From Volutella citrinella (Eukaryota > Ascomycota > Sordariomycetes > Hypocreales > Nectriaceae): 64,000 bases of DNA. A model generated the notes under the pieces. That model did no database searches and was not told where the DNA came from. It saw nothing but the letters and a program-made list of their open reading frames with translations. A program made the position numbers and the translations under genes. Below are positions 56,786 to 64,000 of the stretch, piece by piece (the first letter of the stretch is position 1; the number at the start of each line of letters is the position of its first letter). The stretch covers positions 310,001-374,000 of the forward strand of contig JAWZSP010000007.1 of the NCBI GenBank assembly GCA_034401135.1, in the 5' to 3' direction.

Positions 56786-58244
56786 CCTGAGTCGGCCGAC
56801 AGTTATCATTAGTAGATGCTGCTCTATCCCTCTAGTATGCATATACTATCCGTGATTGAAGTGAAGGGGCACCACGGTCCAAGTGCTTTGACGTTCCAGG
56901 CATATGCTTGTCTGTGGAAGGATTCCCCCAGGATGCAACGCCAGCCCGTCCGGGCCGAAGCCAGCTCCACTATCTCGGTGGCCCCCAGCATGGGTAGTAC
57001 GCGGGAACAGGGAGGGACACTGCCGATCGCCGGCTAGGAAAAGGAGACACAAATAGTTTGAAGTAATGCTGGTTTTACTTTTACTGTACGGAGTTGCCGA
57101 TTCTCTCAAAGCACTGCCTTGGCTATTATTGACTTCGTCTTTTTCACGTTGGCTTTTCAACAGCCAGCGCAACTCGAACAACTATCCGGTGCATGGCCAC
57201 GTGACAGGAGGCTGAACTTGTCTGCCCGAGCGGCAAGACCTAAGTTAGTGACCCCGCGCAAATGGGTGCGACGGTGTGTGACGAATCAACCGAGCCACGC
57301 GTTGGAACATCATGGTTGGCCGTGTGGCTTTGGAAGGATTTGGTGCTCTCGGCACCACGGCACATCGGGTGTTCCTGGTGCAATCATTTTGGACGCTAGC
57401 TCGTTACTCAGCAAGTCAAGGGGCTCATAAGGCGACCACACAAACGTCACTCGTCGGTGTCACCATCCACATCCACATGGCCCCCAGACTTACAAGCAAG
57501 CCAAAAGCTTAACCCACGCGACATGGGGCTGACTCGTCCTCTTTTAGGGCCCTCCATCTGAACCTTGCTATTTTTATGTCAGGGCGAATGACCACCCGCA
57601 AGCCAGCCGTACGGTCTCGACGGGAAAGGCGCCAACCGCTGGAGACAAACATTGTAGGCACATAGTTGGCTGCTCGGGCATACTATGGCGGATTGCAAAT
57701 AGCGGCTACTGGTTTCATTCGCCAGTGGTGGTGGCCGCCCGGAAGGGGAGACGGCCGCAGACGTCCCTCTCGTGAACGGCCTGATGTTTCGTATCGATGT
57801 CACCGAGAGATGGGGGTCCTGCTCGATAAGCATGGCGTAATGGATGAACCGGCAATGATCGATGGGAAGGGCGTCTGCACTGACACTGTCTGGGAACGCG
57901 GCGGGGATGCTCGAGACGGGCACATGATTGAATCCTTGCCGACAAGAGAAAGGTCTGGACAGGATTTCGCAGTCGCAAATGCGGCCCCCACGGCTTCATG
58001 CTTGAGTCATCTTTTGATCATGTTGGCCTCGAGATCGACACGTGCACTGTGTAGCCTTAAGAGCGCCACTGACAACATCAGCAGAAGGGGGTGAGCGAGG
58101 GGGCCAGTTTTGTTTCATCTTTTAGTGAAACGCCCCAGACTTGACCTCACCCAGCGGGAGTGCCGCAAACTAGTACTAAAGCGACAAAAATTATCATTCC
58201 ATTGTTGATATGTCATGGTTATACAGCAAATTACATCTTGGGTC
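56786..58244. other. Intergenic
   Basis: 1.46 kb. Short frames only; no domain, repeat or RNA recognised. It holds the upstream region of the repeat precursor and the 3' UTR of DUF3176 B. Confidence 0.45.
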
Positions 58245-60518
58245 CTAGGATGTCTGCTTTTGCAGCTTGACCTCATACCCCTTAGCCACCTTCTCAAGCC
58301 CCCTCAGGTCAGTGTTCTCGACCCCAGGATAGTCTTTCAGCAGCAATGGAAGAACCGACGACTTCCACGTCAGCCTGTTGCTGTCCATGAGGTCCCTCGC
58401 AATGGCCCAAACGAGCAACACGGCGCAGAGGCCAAGCACCGTCGCCGGCAGGGCCAGCCAAGCCCACGCGACGCGGATGCACTCCTTGGCGACCCAGACC
58501 TCGCCCGAGGCTGCTGTCCTGGCCGATTCTCCAAACTTCTGCCAGTGCTTCATGCGGATCTCGTTGGTCATGCGTGTCGCCACTGCGTCGACCTGGCTCC
58601 TGATTGTGTCCAGAGTCATGGTGTGCGGTTGGTAGAAACCAATCATGTGGCTCGAGCTGGCGTTGCCGTCCCGTCCGGCGCACACGAGGCTGCTCTGACC
58701 AAGGTCGGGCTTGATGCAGATTGCGTTGAATAGCCTGGAAAGGGTCGCCCGAAACTTTTCCGCGTTTATCGGATCCAGGTACCCGATACACTCCTTTGGC
58801 ACTGTCATGTTTGTGTATCCCCCCGCGCCGCCGCGGGGATACTTCATCCAATCGTCATTGTTGGCTTGGATGGTGGCAGTCGCATCGGGCCCCAGCTGCG
58901 CAGACGTCGACATGTTGTCCCAGGTATAGAGCGTGTCGTTAACGAAGCAGGGATGTTGGACACCGGCCCAGCCTGGAGGATAGATATAAGGGCCCGGGTT
59001 CAACTGTTGGCCTGGTAGGTCGTCTGCCTGCCGGCGGAGAGCATCAGTCCGGACGAGCTCCTCAGAGAAGACACCCTGCCTGACGTTGCCCTTGAAGTAT
59101 TTGATGCATGGGTAAAGAACGCACGTTGCAGCGACGTAATCCGTATTCTTTCCCAGCACCTGCGACTTCCACAGAACCACATCGTCCAACGTGGAGGGCT
59201 CGGCCGTGTTGGGGCAGTAGACTGTGCCGTTTTCCAGTCTGCTGCATCCATTCTGCGAAGCGGCTACCATGGAAAAACCAAACATGCCCCCCATAGCATG
59301 GTTCCAAAACTCGGTCGAAACGCCCTTGGCCGCCCAGGTGAGGTTGCGCGTTTCGTTGACGGCCATGAATATCCCGTAATCACCGTTCCCCATTGAATAG
59401 CGTATCAAGAGGGGATCAGACTGGGATGTCATGAGGCCGTACCTGCGGGCCCTCGGATCCCCATATCCTGTAGAATTCTTGGAAACCGTCTTGTTGGAGA
59501 GTGGACCTTGTACGAGGTCGTACACGTCTTCGCAGCGGCTACAGATACCAAATGATGCGTGTGAGATGGGCTCATCATTAGGGCCCCCTCGGCCATCTGT
59601 GTACGTATCGAACCGACAGTCTCCCGAAGAGCAGTTGAAGAGGCCCGGAATGTTCGAATCGGTCGAAGGGTTCATCATGGCATCCTGTATGGCCGCCTGG
59701 TAGCCCATGGTGGGCTCCCAGACCCCCATGCGGACCTGGCCGAAGAGCGAGGATTGGTCAATCCCCAGGGTTACGGCGATGGATGCTTCCTGCGCGGGGC
59801 CTTGGGCATGCCGCGTACACGAGTACGTCTGGACCGTCTGCTGGATTGTCGGCCCGATGGCCATTGACGCGACGGCCACGACAATGGCGCCGACCGCCAG
59901 GGGATACCAAGGCACGATGAGGGGCAGGAGACGCAGCGAGCCGTAGACGCCCCGCGAGGCATCGTCGAACAGCTGCATGTCGTTCATGGGACGGAACCGG
60001 CCGGAGACCCAGTCCCACTTGACCTGGCCGATGATTTCGAAGACGATAAAAGCCACGATTGCGCGGAAGCAGGTGGCGAGAACGGCCACCAAGGCGTTGA
60101 TGGTGATGCCGCCCTCGCCCCAGTTGGGTCTCTCCTGCTCGCTGTACCGGTCGAGAATGAGGGTGATGGCGACGAGGATCCCCACGGCGACGAAGAGCAG
60201 GAAAATCTCTAGGCTCCAAGCGGCGAAGACGTTTTGTCGTGGCCGGGCCAGCGAGGATGGCGACTCAGCCTCTAGTATTGGCGGTGCTGTTTCGCGAACC
60301 AAGAAGCCCGCGTCCTTATCTTCCTCGAACTCGTCCTTCGGTTCTTTACGACCATGCGGCTGGGTGTCTGTCGGAGGCGCAATTTCGGAAGATGGAGTGG
60401 TGTCTGTGTCGTGCTCCCAATCGCGCGGTTCCCCCCTCCGCCAATGATCGTCGGCTGAGTGTTGAAAGTCATGTCGCGAAAGTAGATGGCCAGACGCCAT
60501 CGACCGTGAGGGTTCCAT
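58245..60518 (-). CDS. DUF3176 family membrane protein B
   Basis: Single exon, 757 aa. A long polar N-tail (about 95 residues) precedes 'AAWSLEIFLLFVAVGILVAI' (TM1), then 'WGEGGITINALVAVLATCFR' (TM2), 'IIGQVKWDW' and 'FDDASRGVYGSL', which is the full DUF3176 signature, then TM3 ('YPLAVGAIVVAVASMAI'). The large loop has 'FNCSSGDCRFDTY' and 'FGICSRCEDV', the same paired-Cys motif as protein A, and many N-glycosylation sequons. A last helix ('LALPATVLGLCAVLLVWAI') and 'WKSSVLPLLLKDYPG' close the protein as in A. Protein A has two introns and this gene none, so they are diverged paralogs and not a recent duplication. Function unknown. Confidence 0.87.
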   Translation of the reverse strand: MEPSRSMASGHLLSRHDFQHSADDHWRRGEPRDWEHDTDTTPSSEIAPPTDTQPHGRKEPKDEFEEDKDAGFLVRETAPPILEAESPSSLARPRQNVFAAWSLEIFLLFVAVGILVAITLILDRYSEQERPNWGEGGITINALVAVLATCFRAIVAFIVFEIIGQVKWDWVSGRFRPMNDMQLFDDASRGVYGSLRLLPLIVPWYPLAVGAIVVAVASMAIGPTIQQTVQTYSCTRHAQGPAQEASIAVTLGIDQSSLFGQVRMGVWEPTMGYQAAIQDAMMNPSTDSNIPGLFNCSSGDCRFDTYTDGRGGPNDEPISHASFGICSRCEDVYDLVQGPLSNKTVSKNSTGYGDPRARRYGLMTSQSDPLLIRYSMGNGDYGIFMAVNETRNLTWAAKGVSTEFWNHAMGGMFGFSMVAASQNGCSRLENGTVYCPNTAEPSTLDDVVLWKSQVLGKNTDYVAATCVLYPCIKYFKGNVRQGVFSEELVRTDALRRQADDLPGQQLNPGPYIYPPGWAGVQHPCFVNDTLYTWDNMSTSAQLGPDATATIQANNDDWMKYPRGGAGGYTNMTVPKECIGYLDPINAEKFRATLSRLFNAICIKPDLGQSSLVCAGRDGNASSSHMIGFYQPHTMTLDTIRSQVDAVATRMTNEIRMKHWQKFGESARTAASGEVWVAKECIRVAWAWLALPATVLGLCAVLLVWAIARDLMDSNRLTWKSSVLPLLLKDYPGVENTDLRGLEKVAKGYEVKLQKQTS

Positions 60519-61838
60519 GGCTGGAACAGAGGTCGGATTCTGTCGCGGTTAGACGACTCGTAAGTGGGAGACGGGCAGTTTAAAGATGCCATGGGCGCGT
60601 ATTTAATGGCGCCTAGCAACGCCCCCCGCCTCCTCGAGCCTGTGCCAGCTGGTCAGCCCTGGTGAGTGGTCAGAAACGTTGGCTGAATGTTCTGGTCGTA
60701 AGATGCCAGGCGACCCCGTGTTTCACATGGACCCCTGCTACAGAATAACCAGCATGATGGCGGTTAAAAAAAGCCTGAGAGTAATGTTTGAGCTCGTTTC
60801 GTTGCCGCCAAGGTGGAGCAGCTGGCCCGTTTCCGTTAGCCGGTATCCGCACGAGTAGTTTGGACCAATTGGTTGTCATGTCGATCTGCAATCGCAACCA
60901 ACAAACTCATGCAGTCATTCCACAGAGCAGCATCAGCTGAGTGCACAGCCTTTTCTCTTGGGCAGCATCGCCTTCCCGCCTTGTGTCTTCGTGGTCGCGT
61001 TCAGAAGATTGCAACAACATGGCCAGGCCCAAAGATCGGGGTAAAAACGTAGTATAAACTGATGAAAGAGTACCCAGACAGCGCCTTGAAACGGAGCCGA
61101 ATATTAAATGTGCATCAAGCATGTCACCCTATACCCTCTTTCTGATCCCGCTTCTACGGGCTCAAGGCTTGACGCGTATTACCTTGAGCCAATCCCATCT
61201 TGAATGTCCCGGCAAGGGATGCAGTGCGAGGTTTTACACTCCTATTTGTTGGTCGGCGGGTTCAATATGTGCGTTGGTTGGATGGTGAGATCGGCGACTG
61301 CTCCATTCGGCAGCAATGTGCGATCCCAACCAACACTGATGGGTCCTTGCATCCTTGCATGCAAGCCATCTCACCAGAACGGGTCTGAAATAGATTTAGG
61401 CATCCATGGATTCCTTATGGATCTGGCATGGCCCCGATCCACAGTCACAGGCCCAATCTAGCCAAAATCTCTTCACATCATCCTCTAATTGCGTCGCAGC
61501 TTTCCCTTTACTTTTCAGCACCGCAGAGCGCGAAAAAAAAAATGCTGAGGCTTACAGAACAAACAGTCAGTAATAATGATGGCCTGGATATGGCATCAAT
61601 GGTACTTGAATATAGATTTGGTTGAGAGCTATCGAACTGCAGCGCTTCGAAGCAATCAACCACAACTAAGTCGCTACAAGCGGAGCACTAGTACTATCCA
61701 AGCCATACTTGACGATGCGATCAATAGGAACTCTTTTATACATGAAGTGTAACCAGACACGTTGCAGCCGCCTCCTCTCATCGGCTCTCCCATCTTCCAT
61801 TCCCATACTCCCACCGGAGTGACTTCTAGAATGTCTGC
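60519..61838. other. Intergenic
   Basis: 1.3 kb, promoter of DUF3176 B and 3' UTR of the LPMO. Nothing else seen. Confidence 0.5.
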
Positions 61839-62774
61839 TTAAATGGCCCGGGCGCAAGGAGCAGAACCGGATCCGGTGTTGCCCGGGCGGCTGTTGCCGG
61901 CGTTCGGGGTAGCAACGGGGGCCTTTGCGGTAGTAGCAGGAGCATTGATGCGAGTCGCGGGAGCCTTGACGGTAGTAGCGGGAGCGTTGGCATCGGTGCC
62001 AGCAGCAGGGGCACCGCTGTTGCCACCGGAGCTGGAGCCGCCGCTCCAGACGGCAGGGCCGGGCATGGGGAAGGGCTTGGCGCCGCCGTAGATGCTGAAG
62101 TTTGCGTAGCCGTCGGTCGACTTGTAGGCGCCGGGGAACTTGACCATGGGGCCGGGGGTGCCGTTGCCGCCGCCAGTCACCTTGACCTGGGCGCACGAGA
62201 CGTAGTGCTCGGGCTGGTTGACGTGGGATCGGTGGATGCCGATGTGCTCGATGCGGACGAGGTACTCTCCGTCGGGAACGGCGGCGGGGATCTTGACGTC
62301 GACCGTTGCAGAGTCGTAGTTGCACCAGGCGCCCTTGGTGAAGTCGCCGCCAGTATTGCAGACTCCCTCCTCCATAATCTTGAACCAGTCGCCGCTTCCG
62401 TCGTAGGACTTGACGTCGCCAGTGGCCTTGGACATGTAGGCCAACGTGGGGCCGGGATGCTGCATCTTGGCGCCGACAGCGAGCTTGAAGGTCATGACAT
62501 CGCCAGCCTTGACCTCCAAGACAGCCGTCTTGCCGCCGGTGGTCGCACCGCCCTGGTTGCAGACGATGTCCTCCCCGTCGACGAAGGAGTTGTCCCTGAT
62601 GTCGGCTGCGGGGTTGGAGGAGAACTTGATGGGGTTGTACTTGGTGGGACGGGTGAAGTCGCGGATGTACTGGAAGGACTTGGAGGTGGCGCCGTTGACA
62701 CCGGTGGTGTCGAAGAAGTAGTGGGCAGACGCAACCTGTGAAAGGGCGACAAGGGCGACAGTGGAGAACTTCAT
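61839..62774 (-). CDS. AA9 lytic polysaccharide monooxygenase
   Basis: Single exon, 311 aa from the ATG at 62774; a longer in-frame start would hide the signal peptide. Cleavage after 'ALSQVASA' (17) exposes His18 as the new N-terminus, the first copper ligand of the histidine brace. The second is H106 in 'KMQHPGPTLAYM'. 'RIEHIGIHRSH' and 'PEHYVSCAQVKV' (axial Tyr about 191) follow the AA9 layout, as does 'DIVCNQGG'. It oxidatively cleaves cellulose or other beta-glucans outside the cell. Oddity: Glu189 stands where nearly all AA9 proteins have Gln. The C-terminal 70 residues are an Ala/Pro/Thr-rich tail, with no CBM1 domain. Confidence 0.9.
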   Translation of the reverse strand: MKFSTVALVALSQVASAHYFFDTTGVNGATSKSFQYIRDFTRPTKYNPIKFSSNPAADIRDNSFVDGEDIVCNQGGATTGGKTAVLEVKAGDVMTFKLAVGAKMQHPGPTLAYMSKATGDVKSYDGSGDWFKIMEEGVCNTGGDFTKGAWCNYDSATVDVKIPAAVPDGEYLVRIEHIGIHRSHVNQPEHYVSCAQVKVTGGGNGTPGPMVKFPGAYKSTDGYANFSIYGGAKPFPMPGPAVWSGGSSSGGNSGAPAAGTDANAPATTVKAPATRINAPATTAKAPVATPNAGNSRPGNTGSGSAPCARAI

Positions 62775-62951
62775 GTTGAAAGAGGGTTGTTGTGAATTTG
62801 TACTAAACGGTAAAAAAGGACTGGCCTGGTGGAAGTTGGAAGTTGAACGAAAGTAACAGGAGGCTAGCTCACTGAAGTGAATGAAAGAAGATGAAGACCT
62901 ATTGATGACGAGCAAGGCAAACTTCGAGATGGAAAGATCAGACGAGAAGCA

Positions 62952-62957
62952 TTTATA
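62952..62957 (-). promoter_or_regulatory. TATA box of the LPMO
   Basis: TATAAA on the minus strand about 180 bp upstream of the ATG at 62774. Confidence 0.45.
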
Positions 62958-64000
62958 GACTATCTTTCAGAACCCCCTGATTGTTCTTTGACGCCATGGG
63001 CAGGGCCTAGACAAAGCACAGGTTACACCCAGGCTCAGATTATCTGCGCCCCCTGTTAAGACGCTACTCCAGCCTGCTAAATTCCAAACGCCAAGAGAAA
63101 GAACACTAGCCCCCGCCATTGGCCAGCCTACGAAGCGGCATTCAATTCGGCTTGCGTTTTCTGCCATGGCAGTGTTTTGGTGTTCTAGACTCCGGTGGGA
63201 CCACTCTTGTCATCTCTGGGGAGTGTTTCAGTGGCAGTTTTTATCGCGCCAATCAGCTGTGTTATTTACTAAGCCAAGCTGTGAGCTGAAAGGCCACAAT
63301 GTTTCACTTATGCCGCCTCAGACCACAAGATGACGAGGCAGCTCAAAGATCTCTAACTTGCTGTGTGGAAAGACTGCTGGCGGGCGCCTATGCGGCGAGA
63401 GGATCAGGCGATGCTGAAAAAGAGGGCCAATGATTTTACTTTCCAAGTCTCTGGCCGTTGTGGATGTGTATGCAGTCAATGGCACCAATGCCGCCCGAGG
63501 CCAGGGGAGAAGGGAGGGCGAGTCCTGTTCCCTGCGCCCCTCCGCTGCGTCCGCTCTGAGTATGAATGCTCCGGCCAACCCCTATGAAGGCGGAACATGC
63601 CGGCCGTTAGTCACTGGGGCGGGGTGGCAGGGTCCAGGCCAACAGCTGCCAGCTACGGAGTACAGTCGCAGGGGTTCGTATTGTCAAACAGCCCGGTGGG
63701 CCAGTGTGTTCTCCCTTTGCTGACAGTAACTGTTGTAATGCTGCGGATGGTTATCTGCCATTGCACAGTTCTAATCCATCTAAATTCTGCGCTGGGGCCG
63801 TGAGGACAGATTCTGGCATTAAGCATTGCTCGGTTATCTATCGGCATATTCGTTGCTGGGAATAACGGTATGGCCAGTTCACTGGCGAATCTGTGTAACA
63901 TCAGCCATCTTATCTATGACCACGTTTCGAATTGTGACTTCTTCCAGGGTTCGGGCCACTTTTCAGCCTTTCATCAATGCTTGACCATGGCTGAAAACTC
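62958..64000. other. Upstream region to window end
   Basis: No supportable gene. Short frames on both strands lack domains. Confidence 0.45.

Overview
The window is nuclear DNA of a filamentous ascomycete (Pezizomycotina), most likely a Sordariomycete; this is inferred from gene style, not from a database match. Genes are GC-rich and compact, with introns mostly of 47-115 bp that have GTRNGT donors, CTRAC branch points close to the 3' end and YAG acceptors. The families are typical of such fungi: exopolygalacturonase, AA9 LPMO, GMC oxidoreductase, Git3-like GPCR and DUF3176 membrane proteins. I see no transposon, CRISPR array or rRNA. All exon models were assembled by eye and each closes in frame.

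Layout. 0.2-9.2 kb: 2OG-Fe(II) dioxygenase (+), secreted GH28 exopolygalacturonase (-), an initiator tRNA-Met interrupted by a spliceosomal-looking intron (+), a hypothetical gene (+), a flavin amine oxidase (+) and an MFS transporter (-). 9.2-14.3 kb is a gene-poor block. 14.3-16.8 kb: PLOD-type glycosyltransferase with a Lys/Glu/Pro repeat tail (-). 16.8-21 kb is GC-rich and apparently non-coding. 21-31.9 kb: nitronate monooxygenase (-), small secreted But2-like protein (+), alpha/beta hydrolase (-), secreted TAP-like peptidase with an acidic tail (+) and an Mpv17/PMP22 protein (-). 33.7-43.4 kb holds four orphan secreted proteins around an F-box gene. 45-53 kb: GMC oxidoreductase (+), GPCR (-), AlaX-type tRNA editing protein (+). 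53.1-60.5 kb, all minus strand: a DUF3176 membrane protein, a repeat precursor with 13 Kex2-bounded 12-residue units, and a second DUF3176 protein. 61.8-62.8 kb: AA9 LPMO (-).

How the genes relate. There is no obvious biosynthetic cluster with a backbone enzyme. Plant cell-wall attack is represented by the exopolygalacturonase, the LPMO and possibly the GMC enzyme. The most distinctive items are (1) the initiator tRNA-Met gene carrying a 53-bp intron at a non-canonical position between nt 26 and 27, with a GTATGT donor, a CTAAC branch point and a CAG acceptor; (2) the Kex2-processed repeat precursor flanked on both sides by DUF3176 genes, a possible secreted-peptide module; and (3) a run of lineage-specific secreted proteins, two of which share a crystallin-like Cys motif.
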